DNA of 36,808 nucleotides, taken from contig CBFDCR010000052.1 of NCBI GenBank assembly GCA_965603365.1, positions 1-36,808 of the forward strand. Direction: 5' to 3'. A model generated the notes under the pieces. That model saw only the letters and a program-made list of their open reading frames with translations. It was not told where the DNA came from and ran no database searches. This stretch comes from JAHELQ01 sp965603365 (GTDB lineage: Bacteria > Acidobacteriota > Aminicenantia > UBA2199). The translations under genes were made by a program, and so were the position numbers. This document shows positions 1 through 7,201 of this stretch, piece by piece. Every line of letters starts with the position of its first letter. Position 1 is the stretch's first letter.

Positions 1-45
1 AGACAATCATAATGTTGTAAAACAACAAAGAAATAATCTTTTAGA

Positions 46-654
46 TTACACAATAACGAGTTTCAACATCCTGGTATATATAAAAAATGAGACAACAGCT
101 AATATGCTGCCTATTAATAAATTCCATCGATACACAGGTAGCCGATAATGGGCTAACAAATATGTGGTTGATATGAAAGGTACTATAATCAAGAAAAACG
201 TAATACTGAATATTATTGTCATATCTAATTTTGTATAACACCTCCAGCGGAGATGATTATGAGCGCCCGCTTCTTCCCAGAACTCAAAGGATGCCAGAGC
301 ATCATTGCCTTTCTGCCATTCTTTAAACGCTTTCTTTTCATAGTTCTCCATGATATATAATCCTATATTGCGAACCACGCGTAAGTTCCCCAGGATCAAC
401 ATATCAAAATTTATGCAAATAAGAGGAACGATCCAGATCACATACTGGGTGTCTTTAATAAAATCCATAATTTGCATAGAATTATTTGAGGAATTCAAAA
501 TAAAAGCTAAAATTGCACCAACAGCTATCAACTTGTATATTAAAAGTCTGGAATGTTTAACAATTCTTAGATTTATTTCTTCTCGCAGATATTTAAAATA
601 TTCCAAAAGAAAGGGATCTAACCTATCCATCTGATCTTTTTTAGCCTGATTCAT
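46..654 (-). CDS. Hypothetical four-TM membrane protein
   Basis: I do not recognise the family of this 202-aa protein. It has a charged N-terminal cytoplasmic stretch (about residues 1-35), then hydrophobic segments at about 39-56, 71-90, 145-170 and 178-200. A polar loop at about 95-140 contains aromatic and acidic residues (EFWEEAGAHNHLRW). The ATG at 654 is well supported: AGGAGG lies 8 nt upstream (663-668), and a TTGACA-N18-TATAAT promoter precedes it. The gene is clearly more AT-rich than the genes around it, which fits horizontal transfer or weak selection. Its neighbours give no functional clue. The coding call is sure; the function is unknown. Confidence 0.8.
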   Translation of the reverse strand: MNQAKKDQMDRLDPFLLEYFKYLREEINLRIVKHSRLLIYKLIAVGAILAFILNSSNNSMQIMDFIKDTQYVIWIVPLICINFDMLILGNLRVVRNIGLYIMENYEKKAFKEWQKGNDALASFEFWEEAGAHNHLRWRCYTKLDMTIIFSITFFLIIVPFISTTYLLAHYRLPVYRWNLLIGSILAVVSFFIYTRMLKLVIV

Positions 655-676
655 TTGCCATGCCTCCTAATTAGTA

Positions 677-706
677 ATTATAAAAATGAATGGAGTATGG
701 TGTCAA
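677..706 (-). promoter_or_regulatory. Sigma70-type promoter of the membrane protein gene
   Basis: Read on the minus strand: TTGACA (706-701), an 18-nt spacer and TATAAT (682-677). The predicted start near 670 gives a leader of about 16 nt that contains just the AGGAGG ribosome binding site. Confidence 0.7.
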
Positions 707-822
707 GTATTTTGTGAAAGAATAAAAAAATCAGGTGGGTGACTCCGTTACTTTACCGGCTTACCAGAGTTTATATGAAATATCGCTAAAGGTATCAATG
801 AGGTGCAGTATGAAGCATAGTT

Positions 823-1053
823 TTTGAGCTGTCCGTACGGCAGTTTGACCCTTTCGTACGCAACTTTGATCCGTCCGTACGCAAACTGGACCTGTTCGTA
901 CGGGGTTTTGACCCGTTCGTACTGGGGGTTGACCTGTCCCTTCTCAATGTTGATCCGCTCCTTCGCAGTTTCTACCCATCCCTTCTCTATGTTGACCCAC
1001 CCCTTCGGGTATCTGACCCGCCCCTTCGCAGTTTTGAGTCGCCCATTCGGGAT
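823..1053. repeat. 21-bp tandem array A, 11 units
   Basis: Eleven consecutive units of exactly 21 bp run without indels. Most begin TTTGACC or GTTGACC. Units 1-5 carry a CGTAC or CGTACG core; units 6-11 replace it with CCTTC or CATTC, so the array has two sub-blocks. Because 21 bp is seven codons, one plus-strand frame (824-1090, opening with TTG) stays open and would encode heptads with a Pro/Ser-Tyr/Phe pair. It has no ribosome binding site and I do not call it a gene. The array ends about 100 bp before the M13 peptidase gene. The rest of the 655-1150 gap (707-822 and 1054-1150) shows nothing else I can name except a GATTGGGGACAGT word at 1063-1075. Confidence 0.95.
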
Positions 1054-1150
1054 GCAGCAAAAGATTGGGGACAGTGGGAAAGCGTTTTAAACTTTTTCTT
1101 TTCTTTGCCGTATGTTATTGGTAATATAAGATTTAAAAGGAGAACAGAGA

Positions 1151-3139
1151 TTGGGCAGCGGTATGAATGACAATGCTTACCTTAGGGCGATTGATCCCGC
1201 CAACATGGACACAACGGTCTCTCCGGCAGAGGATTTCTATCAATTTGCGGTTGGGGCGTGGTTGAGGTGTAACCCCATCCCACCGGAATACACCAGTTGG
1301 GGATCAATTGAACAGTTGGTAGAGAAAAATTTAAAGGATTTAAGAACTATTTTTGGGGAGGCGGCCGCGGACAGAAAAGCTCCCGGAGGCAGTATTAATC
1401 AAAAAATCGGCGACTTTTACGGCAGCGGTATGAATACGAAAAAGGTCGAACAGGATGGCCTTAAATACCTGAAATCGTATTTTAGCCGGATAGAGCAGAT
1501 TAAGAGAAAAGAGGACGTTTGCCGGTGCATCGCCTATTTTCACACCATGGGGGTCACCCCCTTGTTCCAATTTCTGGTCGACCAGGACCCGAAGAACAGC
1601 GCTATAAATATTGTATGGCTGTATCAGGCGGGGCTGGGCCTGCCGGATCGTGATTACTACCTGGATACAAACGACCGGACAAAAAAGATCCGGGAAAAGT
1701 ATATCCGGCACATGACCAACATGTTCGAGTTGCTGGGAGATTCCCCACAGGATGCGGCGGCTGCCGCCTGCCGGGTCATGAAAATTGAGACCCGTCTGGC
1801 CAAAACCTCCATGACCCGATTGGAACGGCGAGACCCCAAAGCCACCCACAATAAAATGTCTCTGTCGAAATTGGCTGAGATGGCCGACGGTTTTGATTTT
1901 CCTGGCTATTTTGAAAATCTGGCGGTGGAAGATCCCGGAGACATCAATGTGGCCCAACCCAAATTTTTCAAGGAAGTCGGCAAGATGATAGGCCAGACCA
2001 GGCTGAAGGACTGGAAGAGCTATTTACGCTGGCATTTAATCCTGAAGACTGCTCCATATCTCAATAAGGCCTTTGAGGCTGAAAGCTTTGACTTTTACGG
2101 CACCATTCTTATGGGAGCGAAGAAATTGAAACCCCGCTGGAAACGTTGTCTCATCACCACCAGTTCGGCATTGGGCGAAATGGTGGGACGGATTTATGTT
2201 GAAAAATACTTTTCCCCGGAAGCCAGGGCCAGGGCCCTTGGACTGGTGGAAAATCTGAAAAATGCTTTTAGAGAACGGATTAAAAAACTCGACTGGATGA
2301 GCAAAGCTACCAGGAAACGGGCACTGGCAAAGTTGGCTGCCTTCGGGGTTAAAATCGGCTATCCGGATGAATGGATCGATTACTCGAGATTGGGGATCGA
2401 CCGGCAGTCCTATGTACTCAATGTACTGCAGGCAGAAAACTTCGAGTTTAAGAGAAATCTGGATAAGGTAAGGAAACCGGTTAATAGAGGAGAGTGGGAA
2501 ATGACGCCCCAGACGGTCAATGCCTATTACCATCCCAGTAAGAATGAGATTGTATTCCCGGCTGCCATCCTTCAACCGCCTTTTTTTTACTTCACCGCCG
2601 ATGATGCGGTGAATTATGGCGCCATCGGTGCGGTGATCGCCCATGAGATGACCCATGGATTCGACGATCAAGGACGAAAATATGACAAAGAGGGCAACTT
2701 AAACGACTGGTGGAGCGAAGAGGACGAGAAGAGATTCAAGGAACGGACCGAAGAGCTGGTCAACCAATTTGGTCAATTTGAGGCGCTGGATGATCTGCAC
2801 ATTGACGGAAAGCTGACACTGGGAGAAAATATAGCCGATTTAGGCGGCTTGAGTATTGCCTTTGACGCCTTCCGGGAAGCCGTGAAGAAAAATCTATCCC
2901 CAGGGAAAATCGGCGGCTTTACCCCGGTGCAGAGGTTTTTTCTCTCCTGGGCCCAGATTTGGAGACGCAATATTCGTAAAGAGACTTTGCTCTTGCGGCT
3001 GAAGACTGATGTTCATTCTCCCGACAAATTCAGAACCAATGGTCCCCTTGCCGATCTGGAAGCCTTCCATCTGGCATTTAATATAAAACCGGGCCAGCCC
3101 ATGTACCGACCTCCAGAAAAGTGCGTCACAATCTGGTAA
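1151..3139 (+). CDS. M13 (neprilysin/PepO-type) zinc metallopeptidase
   Basis: A 662-aa endopeptidase of family M13, which cleaves oligopeptides. The zinc motif HEMTH is at residues 498-502, and the second-shell motif ENIADLGG, carrying the third ligand Glu, begins at 559. The N-terminal domain has the family signature DDFYQ-like (AEDFYQFAVGAW, about 26-37), and the C-terminus ends with the Trp typical of the family. Length is normal for M13. The TTG at 1151 is chosen because AGGAG lies about 8 nt upstream; the first ATG (1163) is too far from it. No signal peptide or membrane anchor is visible, so this is probably a cytoplasmic PepO-like form. The gene stands alone, between array A and a convergent transporter gene. 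Confidence 0.93.
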   Translation: MGSGMNDNAYLRAIDPANMDTTVSPAEDFYQFAVGAWLRCNPIPPEYTSWGSIEQLVEKNLKDLRTIFGEAAADRKAPGGSINQKIGDFYGSGMNTKKVEQDGLKYLKSYFSRIEQIKRKEDVCRCIAYFHTMGVTPLFQFLVDQDPKNSAINIVWLYQAGLGLPDRDYYLDTNDRTKKIREKYIRHMTNMFELLGDSPQDAAAAACRVMKIETRLAKTSMTRLERRDPKATHNKMSLSKLAEMADGFDFPGYFENLAVEDPGDINVAQPKFFKEVGKMIGQTRLKDWKSYLRWHLILKTAPYLNKAFEAESFDFYGTILMGAKKLKPRWKRCLITTSSALGEMVGRIYVEKYFSPEARARALGLVENLKNAFRERIKKLDWMSKATRKRALAKLAAFGVKIGYPDEWIDYSRLGIDRQSYVLNVLQAENFEFKRNLDKVRKPVNRGEWEMTPQTVNAYYHPSKNEIVFPAAILQPPFFYFTADDAVNYGAIGAVIAHEMTHGFDDQGRKYDKEGNLNDWWSEEDEKRFKERTEELVNQFGQFEALDDLHIDGKLTLGENIADLGGLSIAFDAFREAVKKNLSPGKIGGFTPVQRFFLSWAQIWRRNIRKETLLLRLKTDVHSPDKFRTNGPLADLEAFHLAFNIKPGQPMYRPPEKCVTIW

Positions 3140-3196
3140 AGAACCCGACGCCGATCAAAAGAGTCATCTGGACTACTACGTAGACTACGAATCTTT

Positions 3197-4300
3197 CTAA
3201 AAAAAACATTTTTTAAAAATCCAGGCCAGGCCCAGCCCCACCAAAAAAGCTACGGCCACGTTCAGGAGGGGAGTTAATAGGGCAACAATGATGGTAACGG
3301 GATAGGAGTCTGTTTTAAATCCATGTTTACCCAATTCCAATGCCACGAAGACCAATAAGGCCCCAAAGACTCCCAGGGGGATGATCTCTACCCATTGGGG
3401 AGCGGCAAAGAACAGGGCAAGAGGTAAAAGGACGATACCGCTGATAATGTTGGAGCCTCCTGTCCTGGCCCCGAATCGATATTGGGCCGCCAGGCCACCG
3501 GCGCCGTGACACATGGGAAAGCCGCCGAAGGGAACGGAGAGAATATTCATGTACCCGATACTTTTGGCCAACCGATCCGGTTCGACTTTTTTGTGGATAA
3601 GATCCTGCATCAGCAGCGAGGTGGCCAGGATGGCGTTGGTGATGGTGAGAGGTATTTGGGGAAGTGCCAACAGCCAGCCCCCCGCCAGGAAATCTTTGGC
3701 GGTGGGGATGATGAGGGAGGGGATGGGAAGCAGGTGAATCGGGGGTATTTCGGACTTCAGACAGCCGACGAGGATGCCTGCAGCCATTACGACCAATGCG
3801 GAGATATCCGGAACTCTAAAGCGATTTTTGAGTAGTATGAAAAGGAAAATGATGGCAATGCCGCCAAGGGCCATCCAGTAGTCGCCAGTAATGAAGCGGA
3901 TTGACGTCTTGAGCAAGAGTAAGGCCAGGCCCAACTGAATCCCCCTTACCACCGCGGTGGGCACTCTCCCCCGGAGAAGGCGCATGATTTTACCATAACC
4001 CAGTGCGAGGAAGATCACTCCTATAATGATGCCCGAGGCGACGATTTCATTTGCATTTAAACCATTGGCGATGATCACGGCGCCAACCACTTTCATGGGC
4101 TCTACCGGCATCGGCATTTTGTAATAGAGTCCGGTGATGATGTACCAGAGGCTGAAAAACAATAAAATGTGACCGGTATTAACGTTGGAAACGACGGCCA
4201 CCCCCAGGACAATAGGAAAGAGGGTGCCGTAATCTCCAATGGCACCGGCAATTTCTTCCATGTTAAACCTGAAGGCAGGCCACTGCGTTGATGGTTCCAT
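3197..4300 (-). CDS. MOT1-type molybdate/sulfate transporter family protein
   Basis: A 367-aa polytopic inner-membrane protein (about 10 hydrophobic segments) of the MOT1 family of putative molybdate/sulfate transporters. Family hallmarks are the N-terminal GAIGDYGTLFPI segment (about residues 17-28), the MPMPVEPMK motif near 60-68, and the highly characteristic PMCHGAGGLAAQYRFGARTG stretch at about 260-280. Molybdate is the best-known substrate; specificity cannot be read from sequence. The ATG at 4300 has an AAGGA site about 9 nt upstream and a consensus promoter. No molybdenum-cofactor genes are adjacent. It is transcribed divergently from the ECF sigma operon. Confidence 0.9.
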   Translation of the reverse strand: MEPSTQWPAFRFNMEEIAGAIGDYGTLFPIVLGVAVVSNVNTGHILLFFSLWYIITGLYYKMPMPVEPMKVVGAVIIANGLNANEIVASGIIIGVIFLALGYGKIMRLLRGRVPTAVVRGIQLGLALLLLKTSIRFITGDYWMALGGIAIIFLFILLKNRFRVPDISALVVMAAGILVGCLKSEIPPIHLLPIPSLIIPTAKDFLAGGWLLALPQIPLTITNAILATSLLMQDLIHKKVEPDRLAKSIGYMNILSVPFGGFPMCHGAGGLAAQYRFGARTGGSNIISGIVLLPLALFFAAPQWVEIIPLGVFGALLVFVALELGKHGFKTDSYPVTIIVALLTPLLNVAVAFLVGLGLAWIFKKCFF

Positions 4301-4323
4301 TCGGGATATTCCTTGTAACGCTA

Positions 4324-4352
4324 ATTATAAGCTGTGCCGAAATTTTTGTAAA
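4324..4352 (-). promoter_or_regulatory. Promoter of the MOT1-type transporter gene
   Basis: On the minus strand: TTTACA (4352-4347), a 17-nt spacer and TATAAT (4329-4324). It is close to consensus and sits back to back with the promoter of the sigma-factor operon (4367-4395). Confidence 0.65.
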
Positions 4353-4366
4353 TAGGATTTTTAGTG

Positions 4367-4395
4367 TTGAATGGGGAAAATTTGTGGGATATAAT
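4367..4395 (+). promoter_or_regulatory. Sigma70-type promoter of the ECF/efflux operon
   Basis: TTGAAT (4367-4372), a 17-nt spacer and TATAAT (4390-4395), with a predicted leader of about 35 nt before the sigma-factor ATG. This is a housekeeping-type promoter. It could provide the basal level of the sigma factor, with an autoregulated ECF promoter elsewhere; I could not identify a second promoter. Confidence 0.65.
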
Positions 4396-4436
4396 CTTTC
4401 CAGGTATTTTATCAAAAAATTAAAGATGGTAGATAG

Positions 4437-4955
4437 ATGAATATCGAGGAAATCATTGATAGTAACTATCAAAGGGTCTACAAATTATGCCTTTATTATC
4501 TAAAAGATGAATCGGAGTCAGAAGAGTTGACCCAGGAAGTATTTTTAAGAGTATTCAAAAAAAAATCCACATTTAAAGAAGAATCGGATATTTACACCTG
4601 GATTTACCGGATAGCGGTAAATACCGTCCTGAACCATATCAGGAGAAAGAAGATCGTTCAATTTATCTCCTTCGAAGCTTCCAAAGAGAAGGGGGAGACA
4701 GAGATTGCATCTGTAGGGGGCGACCCAGCCCGGAAGCTTGAAGAGGTTGAATTGAGAGAGATACAGATGAAGAAGCTGGAGCAAGCCATCGGTTTATTAT
4801 CTAACCGTGAAAAGACCGCCTTCTATTTTTTTCATTATGATGGTTTAAAGCAAAAACAAATTGCCGAGATTATGAACACCCCGTTGTCGGCGGTGGAATC
4901 CCTGGTTCATAAAGCCATAAAAAAAATCAAAAGCAATGTCGAGGAGCAAAGGTAG
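4437..4955 (+). CDS. ECF-family RNA polymerase sigma factor
   Basis: A 172-aa extracytoplasmic-function sigma factor. Region 2 spans about residues 8-75 and includes the core-binding/-10 recognition segment LTQEVFLRVF and the TWIYRIAVN helix. Region 4 spans about 112-165, with the helix-turn-helix KQKQIAEIMNTPLSAVESLV. Length and two-domain layout are standard for the group. It heads an operon with a one-TM small protein, a CnrX/Spy-like sensor and a three-part metal-efflux pump, so by analogy with CnrH it probably directs transcription of this efflux cluster. The ATG at 4437 has only a weak ribosome binding site. Family assignment is very secure; the regulatory role is inferred from context. 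Confidence 0.95.
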   Translation: MNIEEIIDSNYQRVYKLCLYYLKDESESEELTQEVFLRVFKKKSTFKEESDIYTWIYRIAVNTVLNHIRRKKIVQFISFEASKEKGETEIASVGGDPARKLEEVELREIQMKKLEQAIGLLSNREKTAFYFFHYDGLKQKQIAEIMNTPLSAVESLVHKAIKKIKSNVEEQR

Positions 4956-5057
4956 AGAGAATATGTGGGAGGTTTGCCTGTGCAATGTATTTTTTTTGGT
5001 TTTTTTTAGCAAGGTTTTGGAAGTTGAAGTGTCGAAGACATAAAAGAGGAAATAACG

Positions 5058-5408
5058 ATGACTGAAAAGGGTAACGATATTTTAAAGATGATCGGCCTTC
5101 ATAACGAGGCGTTGAATGCCAGGGTGGAACAGGCCGCTTATTTAAATCAGCGAATCAAGGCGCGTATGGAGGGCCAAAGCAAGCCGAGGACAAGCGTTAA
5201 CTTGTTCAAGTTGAGGTTGAGCCGGTTGGTTACGGCCTATGCATTTTTGTTCTTTGTCGTTATTTTGGCAAACCTTTTTTTTATGGAGCCCCTTTCCAAA
5301 AGGAGCGGTTCCGTAAAACCGTTAGAGGAAGAATTTGAAAGCTTTCTGGCGGCAATGCCGGGTAGTCTTACCCAGGCATATTCGGAGGTGATGAAGTGGG
5401 AAGAATAG
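5058..5408 (+). CDS. Single-TM protein, putative anti-sigma factor (CnrY-like position)
   Basis: A 116-aa protein with a cytoplasmic, partly helical N-terminus (1-55), one transmembrane helix (about 57-75, VTAYAFLFFVVILANLFF) and a short periplasmic tail. This is the topology of small ECF anti-sigma factors such as CnrY, and the gene sits directly between the ECF sigma gene and the CnrX/Spy-like gene. No zinc-binding anti-sigma (HxxxCxxC) motif is present. The start at 5058 has AGAGG about 8 nt upstream. Its 3' end overlaps the next gene by 13 nt, suggesting translational coupling. Coding is clear. The anti-sigma role rests on topology and neighbours, not on a recognised domain. Confidence 0.75.
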   Translation: MTEKGNDILKMIGLHNEALNARVEQAAYLNQRIKARMEGQSKPRTSVNLFKLRLSRLVTAYAFLFFVVILANLFFMEPLSKRSGSVKPLEEEFESFLAAMPGSLTQAYSEVMKWEE

Positions 5409-5815
5409 TGTGGCGGATTATCTTTGTCGTGTCGATAGGCCTTAATGCAGCCTTCCTGATTCATCTGCTGTCCGGTCATGCCTGCCTTACTGCCTCATCG
5501 CGGGAGTTGAACCTGTCGGCCCAACAGCAAAACCAACTGCAGCAGTTGCGGTTGAATTATCATCGGTTGAATGAATCGGTTAGAAAAGAAATTGCCGGCT
5601 GCCAGGAGAGGATGTTGGCGGAACTTAATAGAGAAAAAATTGATAAAAAGCAAATTAACCAGTGTATCGAAAAGATCGGCAACCTGCAAAAGAAGCTTCA
5701 GCAAAATACCGTCGAAGAAATCATTCAGGTAAAAGAGTTCTTGAGTCCACAGCAGTGCAACTGTCTGATCGATCAACTGAAAACCAGAATGAAAAAACAA
5801 GGAGGCCGTCCATGA
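5396..5815 (+). CDS. Periplasmic metal sensor, CnrX/Spy (heavy-metal resistance) family
   Basis: A 139-aa protein with an N-terminal membrane anchor (about residues 4-25) and an all-helical periplasmic domain. Pattern (LNLSAQQQNQLQQL at 38-51, FLSPQQ at 115-120) matches the CnrX/ZraP/Spy-like heavy-metal resistance family. It carries five cysteines (30, 69, 90, 121, 123), including a CNC pair in the last helix and HAC just after the anchor, which would suit a soft metal such as Cu(I)/Ag(I). CnrX itself uses His/Met/Glu. The GTG at 5396 is chosen because GGAGG lies 8 nt upstream, inside the preceding gene. The stop overlaps the ATG of the TolC-type gene (ATGA). Likely role: sense periplasmic metal and release the sigma factor through the one-TM partner. 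Confidence 0.82.
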   Translation: MGRIVWRIIFVVSIGLNAAFLIHLLSGHACLTASSRELNLSAQQQNQLQQLRLNYHRLNESVRKEIAGCQERMLAELNREKIDKKQINQCIEKIGNLQKKLQQNTVEEIIQVKEFLSPQQCNCLIDQLKTRMKKQGGRP

Positions 5816-7197
5816 AAGGGGGAAAAATTTTAGCAAAAAACATAACCGTATTGGTTGCGTATAGGCCGAAACAAATTTTTAAAAGTACGTCTTGGCCCCT
5901 GTTTTTTTTGAGTCTAATCTTAGCTGGACACTTCCTGATGGCAGCCGAAAACGAGAGGCAGCCGCTGCCATTGACAGAGACATCCACGCTGGAGGATTAT
6001 CTGGCCTATGCGGCTTTAAACAATCCGGGGCTAAAGGCTGCTTTTAACCGCTGGCAGGCAGCCCTGGAGCGGATTCCCCAGGTGCGTGCCCTTCCGGACC
6101 CCCGTCTTACCTTTTCTTACTTCATCCAGGAAGTGGAGACAAGGGTGGGTCCTCAGCGTCAAAAGGTCGGCCTGATGCAATCTTTTCCCTGGTTCGGAAA
6201 ACTAAAGCTGCAGGGGGATACCGCCTTTAAGATGGCCAACGCCGCTCGGCAGCAATACGAAAACCTGAAGCTGCAGCTCTTCTACCGGGTCAAGGAGGCC
6301 TACTACGAATATTACTATCTGGCACGGGCCCAGATGGTCAGCGATGAACATGTACAATTGCTGAAATACCTGGAGGGAGTGATGCGCACCCGGTACCAGG
6401 TGGGACTGGCTCTGCATGCCGATTTGATCCGCATCCAGGTGGAACTGGATCGCCTGAATGAACGGTGGGAAAGTGTACGGGATCTGCTGCAGCCCATAAG
6501 GGCAAGATTAAATGCCGCCCTGAATCGGCCTTTAGAGAAACCCATTCCAACTCCCGACAGGATTCCCCCCCTGACCCTCCGGTTTTCCCGTGAGCAATTG
6601 ATCGGCCTGCTAAAAGCAAACAGCCCCCAGCTAAAAGCCCTGGATCATCAGGCTGCCGCGGCCCAGGTGGGGGTAAAGCTGGCCAAAAAGAATTTCTGGC
6701 CGGATTTCTCCCTGGGGCTCGATTACATCATCACCGATGAGACCGACATGTCCGGGGTGCCGGAGAGCGGCAAGGACCCCATCATGGCCATGGTCTCCAT
6801 CCAGTTGCCGTTGTGGCACAAGAAGAATCGGGCGGCGGTAAACGAAGCCGATGCCCGCTACCGGGCCGCCCGAATGCAAAGGGAAGAGAGGCAAAACGAT
6901 CTGCTATCTCGTCTCGATATGGTCTATTACCGGTTCCGGGATTCCCGGCGGCAGGTTGAACTCTATCGGGATGCCCTGCTGCCCAGAGCCAGGCAATCGC
7001 ATGGCGTCAGTCAATCGGCCTTTGAGTCTGGAAAGGTTGATTTTCTCAACTATATTGACTCGCTGCGCACCCTTCTGACCTTTGAATTGGCCTATGAACG
7101 GGCACAGGCCAATTCCGCCCAGCGGTTGGCGGAGCTGGAGATGCTGGTGGGCACAGAACTCTCTGCGGCCACAGAGGAAAATGAAAAAGGAGAATAG
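5812..7197 (+). CDS. TolC/CusC-type outer-membrane efflux channel
   Basis: A 461-aa outer-membrane factor that would form the exit duct of the RND pump encoded downstream. It has the two repeated helical/beta halves of the OEP family: about residues 60-250, with the VGLMQSFPWFGKL beta-segment, and about 265-450, with VSIQLPLW as the equivalent strand. The signal peptide is preceded by an unusually long n-region of about 25 residues; its hydrophobic core is at about 29-43, with probable cleavage after MA. The ATG at 5812 has AAGGAGG about 5 nt upstream and overlaps the previous stop by 4 nt. An in-frame opening at 5662 lies inside the sensor gene and is rejected. Longer C-terminal helices end in charged residues. 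Confidence 0.92.
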   Translation: MKGGKILAKNITVLVAYRPKQIFKSTSWPLFFLSLILAGHFLMAAENERQPLPLTETSTLEDYLAYAALNNPGLKAAFNRWQAALERIPQVRALPDPRLTFSYFIQEVETRVGPQRQKVGLMQSFPWFGKLKLQGDTAFKMANAARQQYENLKLQLFYRVKEAYYEYYYLARAQMVSDEHVQLLKYLEGVMRTRYQVGLALHADLIRIQVELDRLNERWESVRDLLQPIRARLNAALNRPLEKPIPTPDRIPPLTLRFSREQLIGLLKANSPQLKALDHQAAAAQVGVKLAKKNFWPDFSLGLDYIITDETDMSGVPESGKDPIMAMVSIQLPLWHKKNRAAVNEADARYRAARMQREERQNDLLSRLDMVYYRFRDSRRQVELYRDALLPRARQSHGVSQSAFESGKVDFLNYIDSLRTLLTFELAYERAQANSAQRLAELEMLVGTELSAATEENEKGE

Positions 7198-7201
7198 TAA
7201 G

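Noticed and set aside
823..1053. CRISPR array
   Set aside because: Units are contiguous with no spacers and vary internally; no cas genes are present.
824..1090. 88-aa heptad-repeat protein encoded by array A
   Set aside because: Open only because 21 bp is a multiple of three. TTG start without ribosome binding site, and similar open frames occur on both strands of array B.
4963..5043. 26-aa ORF between the ECF sigma and one-TM protein genes
   Set aside because: It is mostly Phe/Val codons from T-rich DNA with weak start context; more likely an untranslated spacer.
5662..5811. 50-residue N-terminal extension of the TolC-type protein
   Set aside because: It overlaps the sensor gene entirely. 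The ATG at 5812 has AAGGAGG and a 4-nt ATGA overlap, and a signal peptide follows.
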